The position numbers were made by a program, and so were the translations under genes. DNA of 43,413 nucleotides from Terriglobia bacterium (GTDB taxonomy: Bacteria; Acidobacteriota; Terriglobia; Acidiferrales; UBA7541), in the NCBI GenBank assembly GCA_020072765.1, contig JAIQGD010000059.1:1-43413 (forward strand). Direction: 5' to 3'. Shown here in pieces: positions 1-11,567 of the stretch (position 1 is the first letter of the stretch; the number at the start of each line of letters is the position of its first letter). The notes under the pieces were generated by a model. That model did not search any database, was not told where the DNA came from, and saw nothing but the letters and a program-made list of their open reading frames with translations.

Positions 1-367
<367 letters not shown>

Positions 368-426
368 ATCTGTCTACTCCTCCGCTTGCGCGTGCGTTGC
401 TACCGATTCCGGGATGAACGTTCCAA

Positions 427-2691
<2,265 letters not shown>

Positions 2692-2737
2692 GTCTAAAAT
2701 CGGTTCGCGCGCAGCGCGCTCCCTTGCGATTGCCTTC

Positions 2738-3208
2738 CTACCACCGGTAGTGCGCGAAGGCCTTGTTGGCCTCGGCCATGCGGTGCACGTCTTCCTTCTT
2801 CTTGACGGCGCCGCCGCGTCCATTGGCGGCGTCGATAATTTCTTCAGCCAACTTGTCGGTCATCGACTTGCCGGCCCGCGAGCGGGAATAGAGCACCAGC
2901 CAGTGAATGGCCAGCGACTGCTTGCGGAACGGATTGACCTCGATGGGCACCTGATAGTTGGCGCCGCCGACGCGCCGCGACTTCACTTCCAGCACGGGCT
3001 TGCAATTCTCGATGGCCTTCTTGAACAGCTTGAAGGCGTCGTCGTTGGTCTTCTTGGCCACCTGGTCCATGGCCGTGTAGAAGATGGTCTGGGCCGTCGA
3101 ACGCTTGCCGTCGTACATCATGCTCGAGATGAACTTCTGCACCAGGTCGCTGCCGTATACGGCATCGCCCGGAATCTTGCGGCGAACTACCCAGCCTTTG
3201 CGTGGCAT
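2738..3208 (-). CDS. rpsG: 30S ribosomal protein S7
   Basis: S7 nucleates assembly of the 30S head by binding the 3' domain of 16S rRNA. The 156-residue product starts [20 protein letters not shown] and has the family's conserved blocks [33 protein letters not shown] and [11 protein letters not shown], with a normal length (about 156). The gene follows rpsL by only 12 bp and precedes fusA by 46 bp, the classic str order. In other bacteria S7 feeds back on its own operon; I see no sequence here that proves this. No anomalies were noticed. Confidence 0.98.
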   Translation of the reverse strand: MPRKGWVVRRKIPGDAVYGSDLVQKFISSMMYDGKRSTAQTIFYTAMDQVAKKTNDDAFKLFKKAIENCKPVLEVKSRRVGGANYQVPIEVNPFRKQSLAIHWLVLYSRSRAGKSMTDKLAEEIIDAANGRGGAVKKKEDVHRMAEANKAFAHYRW

Positions 3209-3220
3209 CGTTCCGGTCTC

Positions 3221-3604
3221 CTACTTCTGTGCGGCTTTGGGCCGCTTGGCGCCGTATTTCGAGCGCCCCTGTTTGCGATTCTCGACGCCGGCGGTGTCGA
3301 GGGTGCCGCGAATGACGTGGTAGCGCACGCCCGGCAGGTCCTTCACGCGGCCTCCGCGGACGAGGACGATCGAGTGTTCCTGCAAATTGTGGCCGATCCC
3401 CGGGATGTAGGTGGTGACTTCGGCGCTATTGGTCAGGCGCGCGCGGGCCACTTTGCGCAGCGCGGAGTTCGGCTTCTTGGGCGTCTGGGTATAGACGCGC
3501 ACGCACACGCCGCGCTTTTCCGGGCATCCCTCAAGAGCCGGAGACTTGGTCTTGGTGCGCATCTTCTCACGGCCATACCGCACTAGTTGTGCAAACGTCG
3601 GCAC
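3221..3604 (-). CDS. rpsL: 30S ribosomal protein S12
   Basis: S12 sits at the decoding centre. I place the start at the GTG at 3602-3604, preceded by GGGAGGAAGC, giving a 127-residue protein beginning (M)[13 protein letters not shown], like other S12 proteins; the open frame continues 34 codons upstream without family similarity. Conserved [10 protein letters not shown] and [13 protein letters not shown] are intact, with lysines at the two positions whose substitution classically gives streptomycin resistance, so the visible genotype is the sensitive type. The last part, [11 protein letters not shown], is typical. It is the first gene of the str operon, behind a leader of about 300 nt. Confidence 0.96.
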   Translation of the reverse strand: MPTFAQLVRYGREKMRTKTKSPALEGCPEKRGVCVRVYTQTPKKPNSALRKVARARLTNSAEVTTYIPGIGHNLQEHSIVLVRGGRVKDLPGVRYHVIRGTLDTAGVENRKQGRSKYGAKRPKAAQK

Positions 3605-3907
3605 GCTTCCTCCCTGCTTCGAAAAACTCCGTGTCCCAGCGCTTCCGCGCGCCACTGATACCGGCGCGCAGAACTCTGCGGGTGAATGAACAGAAAAGGC
3701 CGCCAAACCCGAAGGAAAAACCAGGTACTCCGCGCTGCTGATTCACCCCGAGGAGTGAACTGCATCTGCCCACTGCGGAGAGGCTCACACGGCTTTGCGG
3801 GGCTGGCGCCCCATTTCGGCCGTTCTTTCCTGCCCCATTCCGTCGTTCTCTGTTCCGGGGCGGAAAGACTTCCTTTTCACCACTCAGGCCCAAAGGCCTC
3901 AGGACAA
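3605..3907 (-). other. long untranslated leader of the str operon
   Basis: About 300 nt separate the predicted transcription start (near 3908) from the rpsL GTG start. No convincing gene is seen on either strand. An 8-bp inverted repeat, GGGTGAAT (3680-3687) and ATTCACCC (3741-3748), could form a long-range stem. A leader this long in front of a ribosomal protein operon is compatible with autogenous or attenuation control, but this is inference. Confidence 0.5.
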
Positions 3908-3914
3908 CCGCATT

Positions 3915-3943
3915 AGTATAGGCAAAGGAACCTTGCGTGTCAA
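3915..3943 (-). promoter_or_regulatory. promoter of the str operon
   Basis: Read on the minus strand: TTGACA (3938-3943), a 17-bp spacer and TATACT (3915-3920). This is an almost perfect sigma70-type promoter pointing at rpsL-rpsG-fusA-tuf. The start of transcription would be near 3908. Confidence 0.88.
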
Positions 3944-4022
3944 CTTGATTCCGGTGTGGAAATCCAAGTGCAGGCCGCCCACCAACGGGTGAGGCTTCCT
4001 GATGGACGCCCTCACCGAAATC

Positions 4023-4028
4023 AGTATA
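4023..4028 (-). promoter_or_regulatory. possible second, upstream str promoter (-10 only)
   Basis: A minus-strand TATACT preceded by TGC gives an extended -10 (TGCTATACT), but the -35 region 17 bp upstream is poor. It could be a second start upstream of the main str promoter. The evidence is weak. Confidence 0.3.
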
Positions 4029-4330
4029 GCAGACCGGATCCCATTCGTCTCAGGTCCTATGGCGAAATATCAACGGGCGGCTGAGGAGGACGGTTTGAAA
4101 AGCAGCCCAGCCTCCGATCGCAACTTTATCTACTACATAACACTACACTTACAAAGACTCATTTCGATGCCACACCCATAGAATCAGGACCAGTACCAGT
4201 GCACTCGTTTCAGACCCCGACATCCGTTCCGCCGCGCCTGGATCGGGCGCGCAGCTGGCAACTGCTTCGCCTTCCCCGCTTTACCGAGGACGGGAATCAA
4301 CCTAAACTGGGAATTCATCAGGGAGAACGA

Positions 4331-7300
4331 ATGAAACATTTTTGGCCAGTGCTTTTGTGCGTGCTGAGCGTGCCCACGGCAGCCGTGTCGCAAGACCACC
4401 CGGCGACGGGCACTCCGCCCGCAAACGCCGCAAACGCTTCCGCAAAACAATCCCCTGCGGATTATTCGCAGGAACCGTTTGTCGTGGAGCAGTACGTCAC
4501 GACCGCGCGATTTGAAAACGACGGGACGGGCGGACGCACCGTCACGGCGCGGGTGCGGGTGCAAAGCGACGCGGGGGTGCAGGAACTGGGCGAACTGGTG
4601 TTCGGCTACAACTCGGCGAACGAGCAGATGGAAGTGCGCTACGTGCGGGTGCGCAAGCCGGACGGCAGCGTGGCCACCGCGGGCGCGGATGCGGTGAAGG
4701 AAATGACGGCGCCGGTGGCGCGCGACGCGCCGGTGTACACCGACTACAAGGAAAAACATATCTCGGTACCAGCGCTGGCTCCGGGGTCCACGCTGGAATA
4801 CGAGATCGTCACGCGCCTGGTGACGCCGCTGGCGGCGGGCGAATTCTGGTTCCAGCACAATTTTCTGGCCGGCGCCATCGTGCTGGACGAGCAACTGGAA
4901 ATCAATATTCCGGAACACCGGCAGATCGGACTGGAATCGGCGGGCGGAACAACCTACGAGATCCACTCGGGAAACGGGCGCACGGTCTATCGCTGGAAAC
5001 ATTCGAATCTCACGCATCCGCCCGAAGAGGAAACGAAGAAGGCCGCGCGGGAAGCGAAAGCGCCCGACGTGCAGCTGACGACGTTTCGCAACTGGTCGGA
5101 TGTGGCGCAGTGGTACGCCCAGCTGGAGAAGGGCCGCACCGAGCCCTCGGCGGAAATTCGCGCCAAGACGGACGCGCTGCTCGGCCAGCTTCCGGGCCAC
5201 GCGAGCGACTTGGAAAAGATGCGGGTTCTGTACGACTACGTCGCGAAGAACATCCGGTATGTCAGCCTTTCGTTTGGGCTGGGACGCTACCAGCCGCACA
5301 CCGCCGCCGAGGTGTTCGCCAATCAGTACGGCGACTGCAAGGACAAGCACACGCTGCTGGCGGCGATGCTGCGCGCCGCGGGAATGCAAGCCGACGCCGT
5401 GCTGATCCCGTCCGCGCGCAAGCTGGATACGTCGATGCCTTCTCCGCTGCAGTTCGATCATGTGATCACGGCCGTGCCCATGGGCCACGAACTGATCTGG
5501 ATGGATTCGACGGCGGAAGTCGCGCCGTTCCGGCTGCTGGCATCGCCGCTGCGGAAGAAGTCCGCGTTGCTGGCGCCTCCCGAGGGAGGCGGCAAACTGG
5601 TGGAAACGCCCGCCGACCCGCCGTTTCCCTCGACGCAGCAGGTGGAAATCGAGGGGCAAGTGAGCGATCTGGGGAAGCTCACGGCGCACGCGCATTACGT
5701 GTTGCGCGGCGATACGGAACTGGTGCTGCGCCTGGCGTTTCGGCGCACCCCGCAAACGCAGTGGAAACAGCTGGGGCAGACGATTCTTTCGCTCGACGGG
5801 CTGCCAGGCGAGGTTACTTCGGTAAAACCGAGCGATCCCACCGCGACGCAAACTCCGTTTGAGATCGACCTGGAATTCACGCAATCGAGCTTCCTGGACT
5901 GGTCGAGCAAGAAGGCCAAGGCCAGCGTGCCCCTGGTAGTGATCGGACTTCCGGAAGCGGCCGACGACACGACGGCGCCCATCGAACTGGGCAGCCCGCT
6001 GCAGGTGGGTGTCCGGCTGAAACTGACTCTGCCGCCGGCCTTCCTGGCGCGGGCGCCCATCGCCGTGTCGGTGACGCGGGATTACGCGGAATACAAATCG
6101 AGTTACCGCTTCGCCGAACATACGCTCACGGCCGAGCGTTCGATGGATTTCAAGATGGCGGAATTGCCGGCCTCTCGGGCCAGCGACTACCTCGCCTTCA
6201 CGCGCGCCGTCACCGCCGACGAAAACCAGGCGCTCAGCGTGGAAAATGCGGCGCCCGGTGCGTCCACCGTCCCGGCCACGGCCAAAGCGGACGAACTGCT
6301 CGAGGCCGGCCGGGCCGCGCTGAATTCCGGCAACGTGCGCGCGGCCATTCCCCTGCTGGAACGCGTGGTTGCGCTCGAACCGCAGCACAAAGAGGCGTGG
6401 AATGATCTGGGGCTGGCGCGCCTGCGCGCGGGCAGCAACGAGGCAGCGGTGGCGGCCTTCCGGAAACAGCTGGAAGTGAATCCGTTCGACGAGCACGCCA
6501 ACGACTACCTGGGCATCGCGCTGGAGCAGCAGCAGAAATACCCCGAAGCCATCACTGCATTCCGCAAACAGATCGAGGGGAACCCGCTCGACGCGATCGC
6601 CCACGCCGCACTGGGGGAAATCCTGCTGCAGCAGCACAGCTACGCCGACGCCATCCCCGAGCTCGAAAAAGCGACCATTCTCTCGCCCGACAATGGCGGG
6701 CTCCAGGCAGAACTGGGTCAGGCGTACCTCAATACAGGCGAGCAGGACAAGGCGCTGGCGGCGTTCGAAAAGGGCGCGGAGCTTTCGCAGACACCCACGG
6801 TGTGGAACAACATCGCCTACAGCCTGGCCGACCACAAGCTGGAACTCGACAAAGCGCAGCAGTACGCGGAATCCGCCGTTTCCGCGACCGCGGCCAACCT
6901 CCGCACGATCGATCTGGCGCACGTGACCCTGGACCAGATGGGCGAAGTGGCCAGCATCGGTTCGTACTGGGATACGCTGGGCTGGGTCTATTTCCAGCAA
7001 GGCGATCTGGCGCGGGCCGGGCGGTACGTCGAGGCGGCGTGGACGGTGAATCAGCACGGCGAGGTGGGGGATCATCTGGCGCAGATTTACGGCAAGCTGG
7101 GGCAGAAAGACAGGGCGATTCACGCCTACGCCCTCGCGCTGGCGGCGCGGCACGTCGTGCCCGAAACGCGCGCGCGGCTGATGCTGCTGCTGGGCGGCAA
7201 TGCCGGGATCGAGGAGTTGGTGAACCAGGCGCGGCCGGAGCTCGATGCCGCGCGGTCCATTTCGTTGGAGAATGCGTGGAAGGAAAAGGCGGACACCGCG

Positions 7301-7555
7301 GCCGATTTTCTGATTCTGTTTTCACCGGGAAGCGCCGGGGGAGCAGCGGCCAGCGTGGAAGCCGTCCAGTATGTGAGCGGGAGCCCAGCCCTGCGGGCCT
7401 TCGCGCAACGGCTGCGTTCGCTCGACTATGGCATCAAGTTTCCCGACGCTGCTCCCGTGAAGCTGGTGCGCCGGGCGACGCTTTCCTGCGCGGCCCGGAG
7501 CGGCGATTGCACGCTGGTGCTGAGCCCGCCCGAAGACGTGCGCGCGGTGAATTGA
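4331..7555 (+). CDS. secreted transglutaminase-like protein with DUF3857-type N-terminus and TPR tail
   Basis: The start is the ATG at 4331 after GGGAGAA; the frame is open 44 codons further up but only this start gives a signal peptide (MKHFWPVLLCVLSVPTAAVSQ). The product has 1074 residues. Residues about 40-230 look like the DUF3857 beta domain that precedes bacterial transglutaminase-like domains. Next is a transglutaminase-like core with Cys336 in YGDCKDKHTLLAAMLR, His377 in FDHVITAV and Asp392 in WMDSTAE, a complete catalytic triad. After a beta-rich linker, residues from about 650 onwards contain several TPR units. Known relatives are exported proteins of unknown substrate in Acidobacteria and Bacteroidetes. 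It is a lone plus-strand gene between two minus-strand operons. An AT-rich stretch at about 4118-4170 may hold its promoter, but I find no clean -35/-10 pair. Function beyond 'exported cysteine-triad protein' is unknown. Confidence 0.85.
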   Translation: MKHFWPVLLCVLSVPTAAVSQDHPATGTPPANAANASAKQSPADYSQEPFVVEQYVTTARFENDGTGGRTVTARVRVQSDAGVQELGELVFGYNSANEQMEVRYVRVRKPDGSVATAGADAVKEMTAPVARDAPVYTDYKEKHISVPALAPGSTLEYEIVTRLVTPLAAGEFWFQHNFLAGAIVLDEQLEINIPEHRQIGLESAGGTTYEIHSGNGRTVYRWKHSNLTHPPEEETKKAAREAKAPDVQLTTFRNWSDVAQWYAQLEKGRTEPSAEIRAKTDALLGQLPGHASDLEKMRVLYDYVAKNIRYVSLSFGLGRYQPHTAAEVFANQYGDCKDKHTLLAAMLRAAGMQADAVLIPSARKLDTSMPSPLQFDHVITAVPMGHELIWMDSTAEVAPFRLLASPLRKKSALLAPPEGGGKLVETPADPPFPSTQQVEIEGQVSDLGKLTAHAHYVLRGDTELVLRLAFRRTPQTQWKQLGQTILSLDGLPGEVTSVKPSDPTATQTPFEIDLEFTQSSFLDWSSKKAKASVPLVVIGLPEAADDTTAPIELGSPLQVGVRLKLTLPPAFLARAPIAVSVTRDYAEYKSSYRFAEHTLTAERSMDFKMAELPASRASDYLAFTRAVTADENQALSVENAAPGASTVPATAKADELLEAGRAALNSGNVRAAIPLLERVVALEPQHKEAWNDLGLARLRAGSNEAAVAAFRKQLEVNPFDEHANDYLGIALEQQQKYPEAITAFRKQIEGNPLDAIAHAALGEILLQQHSYADAIPELEKATILSPDNGGLQAELGQAYLNTGEQDKALAAFEKGAELSQTPTVWNNIAYSLADHKLELDKAQQYAESAVSATAANLRTIDLAHVTLDQMGEVASIGSYWDTLGWVYFQQGDLARAGRYVEAAWTVNQHGEVGDHLAQIYGKLGQKDRAIHAYALALAARHVVPETRARLMLLLGGNAGIEELVNQARPELDAARSISLENAWKEKADTAADFLILFSPGSAGGAAASVEAVQYVSGSPALRAFAQRLRSLDYGIKFPDAAPVKLVRRATLSCAARSGDCTLVLSPPEDVRAVN

Positions 7556-7720
7556 CGATCCGGCCAGGATCGTCCGCCTTCGGTCGCGGCACGGCCATTC
7601 GGATCAGCGGCAGGAAGAGAGATCCTTCGCTCGCTGCGCTCCGCTCAGGTCCGATTCGTGGACTCCGGTGGAGTCCCTCGGACTCCAGAAACCGGAGATG
7701 ACGATCCTCGTCGGATCGTC
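7554..7720. repeat. convergent 3' intergenic region with a duplicated hairpin
   Basis: Two hairpins share the same 8-bp stem GACGATCC/GGATCGTC: arms 7554-7561 and 7567-7574 right at the stop of the transglutaminase-like gene, and arms 7700-7707 and 7713-7720 overlapping the frr stop codon. Between them is a third hairpin, GGACTCC/GGAGTCC (7660-7666/7670-7676), and a REP-like stretch rich in CGCTCGCTGCGCTCCGCTC. None is followed by a T-run. The arrangement suggests a bidirectional transcript end for two convergent genes. Confidence 0.6.
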
Positions 7721-8294
7721 ACTTGATTTCGAGGACTTCCTTTTCCTTGGCGGCCGCGAGGTCTTCGATTTTCTTGGTTTCGGCGTGGGTGAGTTTTTCG
7801 AGTTCGTCGAGCGAGCGTTTGCGGTCGTCTTCGCTGATCTTCTTGTCTTTCTCCAGCTTTTCGACGGCCTCTTTGATGTCGCGGCGGATATTGCGGACCG
7901 CAGTGCGGTGATTTTCCAGCACCTTGTGCATGTGCTTCACCAGTTCCTTGCGGCGATCTTCGGTGAGCGGGGGAATGGGCACGCGCACGACTTTGCCGTC
8001 GGTGGCGGGATTCAGCCCGAGATCCGAGGTGCGGATCGCTTTGTCGATCAAGGGAACGGCGCCCGGGTCCCACGGCGCAATCACGATCATGGTGGCGTCC
8101 GGGACGGTGAGCGCGCCGAGCTGGTTGATGGGCATCGGAGTGCCGTGGTAATCCACGCGGATTTGATCGAGCAGCGAGACGTTGGCGCGCCCGGTGCGCA
8201 CGCTGGCGAGGTCCTTGCGGAAATCCTCGACGGCCTTTTCCATGCGCGTCTTCGCCTGAGCCAAAGCGTCCTTACTGGTGGCCACTGTAGTCAT
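7719..8294 (-). CDS. frr: ribosome recycling factor
   Basis: RRF splits post-termination ribosomes with EF-G. The 191-residue product from the ATG at 8294 (MTTVATSKDALAQAKTRMEK) is slightly longer than the usual 185. It shows the family signature DLASVRTGRANVSLLDQIRVDYHG, then PWDPGAVPLIDKAIRTSDLGLNP and the charged helical tail with RRDIKEAVEKLEKDKKISEDD. The open frame continues 37 codons upstream into pyrH without family similarity. It is the last gene of rpsB-tsf-pyrH-frr, 28 bp after pyrH, and ends against a hairpin. Confidence 0.96.
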   Translation of the reverse strand: MTTVATSKDALAQAKTRMEKAVEDFRKDLASVRTGRANVSLLDQIRVDYHGTPMPINQLGALTVPDATMIVIAPWDPGAVPLIDKAIRTSDLGLNPATDGKVVRVPIPPLTEDRRKELVKHMHKVLENHRTAVRNIRRDIKEAVEKLEKDKKISEDDRKRSLDELEKLTHAETKKIEDLAAAKEKEVLEIK

Positions 8295-8322
8295 CGAAAC
8301 AATCGCCTCCGCCGGAGGAAGT

Positions 8323-9093
8323 TTACGCCGCCGTGACGGTCGAGCCAACTCGCTCGCCCAGCACGACGCGTTGCAGGTTTCCCGGCACGGACATGTTGAA
8401 CACAACGATGGGCATTTTATTGTCCATGCAGAGAGAAATCGCCGTGGAGTCCATCACCGACAGGCCCCTCTGCAGGACGTCGATATAGGTGATGCGGTCG
8501 AACATCTTGGCTTGCGGGAATTTTTCGGGATCGGCGTCGTAGATGCCGTCGACGCGCGTGGCCTTCAGGATGACCTGGGCCTTGATTTCCATGGCACGGA
8601 GGGCAGCGGCCGTATCGGTGGAGAAGTAGGGATTGCCGGTGCCGCCGGCGAAAATCACGACGCGCTGTTTCTCCAGGTGGCGGGCGGCGCGGCGCCGGAT
8701 GAACGGCTCGGCCACCTGATGCATCTCGATCGCGCTCATCAGCCGGGTCTTGCAGCCGGCCTTTTCCAGCGCGTCCTGCAGCGCCAGGCCGTTGATGACC
8801 GTGGCGAGCATGCCCATGTAGTCGCCGGTAGCGCGGTCAATGGCGAGCCCCTGCTGGCGCGCGCCGCGGAAGATGTTGCCTCCGCCGACGATGATCGCGA
8901 CCTCCACCCGCAGGTCGTGGAGCTTCTTTACTTCCCGCGCAATGTTCTGAATGGTTTCGGCGTGGATGCCAAAGCTATCGGGTCCGGACAGCGATTCACC
9001 GGAAAGCTTCACCACGATGCGCCGGTAAACCGGCGTGCGCGGCGCGGCGAGCGCTCCGCGGGTCTTCTTCTGTTTTTTGGCTGCCTTGGGCAT
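8323..9093 (-). CDS. pyrH: UMP kinase
   Basis: UMP kinase phosphorylates UMP to UDP in pyrimidine nucleotide synthesis. From the ATG at 9093 the protein has 256 residues with a lysine-rich extension ([13 protein letters not shown]...) before the family start [14 protein letters not shown]. Conserved parts include [55 protein letters not shown] and the [13 protein letters not shown] loop. No good ribosome binding site is visible; an in-frame ATG at 9114 is an alternative. An extended -10 (TGCTAGAAT; TAGAAT is at 9113-9118) without a -35 lies just upstream, so pyrH might be partly uncoupled from tsf. Its order between tsf and frr is standard. Confidence 0.94.
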   Translation of the reverse strand: MPKAAKKQKKTRGALAAPRTPVYRRIVVKLSGESLSGPDSFGIHAETIQNIAREVKKLHDLRVEVAIIVGGGNIFRGARQQGLAIDRATGDYMGMLATVINGLALQDALEKAGCKTRLMSAIEMHQVAEPFIRRRAARHLEKQRVVIFAGGTGNPYFSTDTAAALRAMEIKAQVILKATRVDGIYDADPEKFPQAKMFDRITYIDVLQRGLSVMDSTAISLCMDNKMPIVVFNMSVPGNLQRVVLGERVGSTVTAA

Positions 9094-9191
9094 AGAATTC
9101 TTGGTCCGACGCATTCTAGCAGAGAATGGCATCCAGCGGACCGCGGGATTGCACGCGCGGGAGGTGCGGGGCGGCGGCATCCTGGCTGCGC

Positions 9192-9232
9192 GGACGCGGA
9201 ATCACACCGGTCGGAAAGTAGATTCCGCGTCC
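9192..9232 (-). repeat. perfect 12-bp inverted repeat between tsf and pyrH
   Basis: Arms GGACGCGGAATC (9192-9203) and GATTCCGCGTCC (9221-9232) are perfectly complementary around a 17-nt loop, in the 172-bp gap between tsf and pyrH. There is no T-run, so it may act as a processing, pausing or stability element rather than as an intrinsic terminator. Confidence 0.7.
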
Positions 9233-9265
9233 CTCGGGGTACCGAACTGCAGATGCCGCGGGATG

Positions 9266-9934
9266 CTAGGCTTCGACGGCTTCCGGCGCGGCGCTGGCCG
9301 CTCCGGCGGCATCCGACTCGCCCACCTTGAAGCGGGAGAAGCGGCGGATGGCGATGTTTTCGCCGAGCTTGGCGATGGCCTGATCCACGAGTTCCTTCAC
9401 GGTGACGGCCTCGTCCTTGATGAAGTGCTGCTCGTAGAGGCAATTCTCTTCGTAGAACTTTTCCATCTTGCCGTTCACGATCTTCTCGATGACGGCCGGG
9501 GGCTTGCCGGTGGCCTTGGCCTGCTCGCCGTAAATCTCGCGTTCGCGGTCGAGGATTTCCTGAGTCACTTCCTCGCGACGCAGGAAGCGCGGGTCGAGCG
9601 CCGCCACGTGCATGGCGACGTCGTGGCAGAGGCGCTGGAACGCTTCGGTGCGCGCGACGAAATCGCTTTCGCAATTGATCTCGACGAGCACGCCGATTTT
9701 TCCGCCGGCGTGGATGTAGCAGCCGACCAGGCCTTCCGAGGTGGCGCGCTGCGCCTTCTTGGCCGCCGCGGCCTGCCCTTTCTTGCGCAGGATATTGATC
9801 GCCTGCTCGATATCGCCGCCCGATTCCACCAGGGCCGCGCGGCAATCCGAGAAGCCCGCGCCGGTGCGGTCTCGCAGATCCTTCACGAGTTGCGCGGACA
9901 CATTTCCTTTTCCACTTTCCGGTGCTGTCGCCAT
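9266..9934 (-). CDS. tsf: elongation factor Ts
   Basis: EF-Ts is the nucleotide exchange factor for EF-Tu. The 222-residue product has the N-terminal UBA-like block [19 protein letters not shown], the segment [15 protein letters not shown], and the core EF-Tu-binding motif [19 protein letters not shown]. At 222 residues it is the short type (one dimerisation-region copy; E. coli has 283), as in many non-proteobacterial phyla. The tail is Ala/Glu-rich. It follows rpsB by 92 bp and is co-directional with it. Confidence 0.97.
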   Translation of the reverse strand: MATAPESGKGNVSAQLVKDLRDRTGAGFSDCRAALVESGGDIEQAINILRKKGQAAAAKKAQRATSEGLVGCYIHAGGKIGVLVEINCESDFVARTEAFQRLCHDVAMHVAALDPRFLRREEVTQEILDREREIYGEQAKATGKPPAVIEKIVNGKMEKFYEENCLYEQHFIKDEAVTVKELVDQAIAKLGENIAIRRFSRFKVGESDAAGAASAAPEAVEA

Positions 9935-10026
9935 CAGTGCTGAATTCCTTTTCAGAGAATTACGTTCGGTTAGCCGCTCCGGCCAAACCGGAGCGGGCTG
10001 GAGGAAAAAAACCGTCTGCGCCCAGG

Positions 10027-10911
10027 CTATTGCGGAGCGCTTTCGTCGTCGGTGGCCACCGGGGCCGCAGCCTCATCGGCCGCGGGCGCCGCGCTCGGCT
10101 CGCCTTCAACGAAGTCGCCTTCCTGCTTTTCGTACTGTTCGTAGGCGCTGGTATCGACGTACTCGGGGCCCTCTTCGCCGGCGGCTTGCTCGGCGGCTTT
10201 CTGGTCGGCGATCTGGGACTGCTCGAACGATTGCCGGCCGGCCAGAACCGCGTCGGAGATTTTCGAGGTAAACAGGCGAATGGCGCGCAAGGCGTCGTCG
10301 TTGCCGGGAATCACGGCGTCGACCAGCGTGGGATCGCAATTGGTGTCCACAATGGCCACCACGGGGATGCCCATGCGCCGCGCTTCGCGCACGGCGATCA
10401 ATTCGGAGTTGGGATCGATGACAAACATGGCATCGGGAAGCGTCGTCATGTTTTCAACCCCCGCGAAATTCTGGTTCAGGTGCTTGAGCTCGCGCTCCAG
10501 GCGCGCGGCTTCCTTTTTCGGGAGCGCGGCCATGCGGCCGTCCTCGACCATGGCCTTGAGCAGCTTCATGCGCTTGATCGATTTTTGCAGGGTGACCCAG
10601 TTGGTGAGCGTGCCGCCGAGCCAGCGGTGGTTGACGTAAAACATGCCGCAGCGCTGCGCTTCTTCGGCGATGGCTTCCTGCGCCTGGCGCTTGGTGCCCA
10701 GAAACAGCACGGTTCGGCCCTGGGCTGCCTGTTCGGAGACGTACCGGGCCGCCTCGCGGAACATCTTCAGGGTCTTTTGCAGGTCAATGATGTGGATTCC
10801 GTTGCGTTCGCCGAAGATGTACTCCTTCATCTTCGGGTTCCAGCGCCGCGTCTGATGGCCGAAGTGCACACCGGCCTCCAGAAGTTCCTTCATGGTGATT
10901 TCGACTGCCAA
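10027..10911 (-). CDS. rpsB: 30S ribosomal protein S2
   Basis: The 294-residue product begins (M)[19 protein letters not shown] with family blocks [30 protein letters not shown]-like [26 protein letters not shown] and [12 protein letters not shown]...AIVDTNCDP. The start is a TTG at 10909-10911 with a strong AGGAGG 4 nt upstream (GGGAGGAGGTACT). The C-terminal 60 residues are an acidic Ala/Glu-rich extension beyond the core. It is the first gene of rpsB-tsf-pyrH-frr, immediately preceded by a terminator-like hairpin that could act as an attenuator. Confidence 0.97.
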   Translation of the reverse strand: MAVEITMKELLEAGVHFGHQTRRWNPKMKEYIFGERNGIHIIDLQKTLKMFREAARYVSEQAAQGRTVLFLGTKRQAQEAIAEEAQRCGMFYVNHRWLGGTLTNWVTLQKSIKRMKLLKAMVEDGRMAALPKKEAARLERELKHLNQNFAGVENMTTLPDAMFVIDPNSELIAVREARRMGIPVVAIVDTNCDPTLVDAVIPGNDDALRAIRLFTSKISDAVLAGRQSFEQSQIADQKAAEQAAGEEGPEYVDTSAYEQYEKQEGDFVEGEPSAAPAADEAAAPVATDDESAPQ

Positions 10912-10927
10912 AGTACCTCCTCCCGTT

Positions 10928-10972
10928 AAAAGGGATGCTTGGACCCCCGGCTTGCGGGGGCAGCATCCTTTT
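10928..10972 (-). terminator. terminator or attenuator hairpin just upstream of rpsB
   Basis: On the minus strand, AAAAGGATGCT (10962-10972) pairs with AGCATCCCTTTT (10928-10939) around an inner CCCCCG/CGGGGG stem, ending in TTTT. This is a textbook A-stem-T intrinsic terminator, usable in both directions. It lies only 16 nt before the rpsB coding start, and the Shine-Dalgarno sequence follows it within a few nucleotides. It either ends rplM-rpsI transcription or attenuates an rpsB transcript that starts upstream. Confidence 0.75.
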
Positions 10973-11001
10973 CTGCCGGTTCCTTGCCGGCCGTGAATTG
11001 A

Positions 11002-11021
11002 GTCCGGCCCGAAGGCCGGAC
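11002..11021 (-). terminator. GC hairpin after rpsI
   Basis: An 8-bp perfect stem GTCCGGCC/GGCCGGAC with a tetraloop (TTCG on the minus strand) lies 10 bp after the rpsI stop. There is no T-run. It is likely a 3' end-stabilising element or a weak terminator. Confidence 0.55.
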
Positions 11022-11031
11022 CCTTGGTGCT

Positions 11032-11451
11032 TTAACGCTTGCTGTACTGGAAGCGGCGGCGAGCGCCCTTCTGCCCGTACTTCTTGCGTTCCTTCATGCG
11101 CGGATCGCGCGTCAGGAAACCGTTCTTGCGCAGCGCGGGCCGGAGTTCCGGGTTCAGGATCGCCAGGGCGCGCGAAATGCCCATGCGCACCGCGCCGGCC
11201 TGCCCGCCCACTCCGCCGCCCTTGACCTGGGCCTTCACTTCGACCTGATCCAGCATCTGGGTGAACTTGAGCGGCTCGACGGCGGCGGTATGCCAGGCCA
11301 CGTTCTGGAAATATTCCTCGACGGGGCGTCCGTTGACGGTGAAGCTCGCCGGGCCCGGCTTAACGTAGACGCGCGCCACGGCTTCGCGGCGGCGGCCGGT
11401 ACCGTAGAAATGCTTGGTGGCACCTTGCATTGAATTGGCGGCTGAACTCAA
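11032..11451 (-). CDS. rpsI: 30S ribosomal protein S9
   Basis: The core YGTGRRREAVARVYVKPG, VKGGGVGGQAGAVRMGISRAL and the basic C-terminal end RMKERKKYGQKGARRRFQYSKR are diagnostic for S9, whose tail reaches the P-site tRNA. I choose the TTG at 11451 as start because AGGAGG lies 8 nt upstream; this gives 139 residues. A downstream ATG at 11430 (132 residues) has no ribosome binding site, and an upstream open frame to 11514 looks non-coding. It is second in rplM-rpsI, with about 116 bp between the genes. Confidence 0.93.
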   Translation of the reverse strand: MSSAANSMQGATKHFYGTGRRREAVARVYVKPGPASFTVNGRPVEEYFQNVAWHTAAVEPLKFTQMLDQVEVKAQVKGGGVGGQAGAVRMGISRALAILNPELRPALRKNGFLTRDPRMKERKKYGQKGARRRFQYSKR

Positions 11452-11567
11452 CTTCGTTTCCTCCTGTTTCCCCTGCATGTCCTGCGCCGATGGCGGCGCC
11501 GCGATAGGCGGCACGACACGGCAAAATGCTTGGCCCGGCTCAAGAAACTCGAACCTGTGTCTCGAGG

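Noticed and set aside
4184-7153. 989-codon open frame on the minus strand
   Set aside because: It is antisense to the well-supported transglutaminase/TPR gene, is Arg/His-rich and has no motif. It is a GC-skewed shadow frame.
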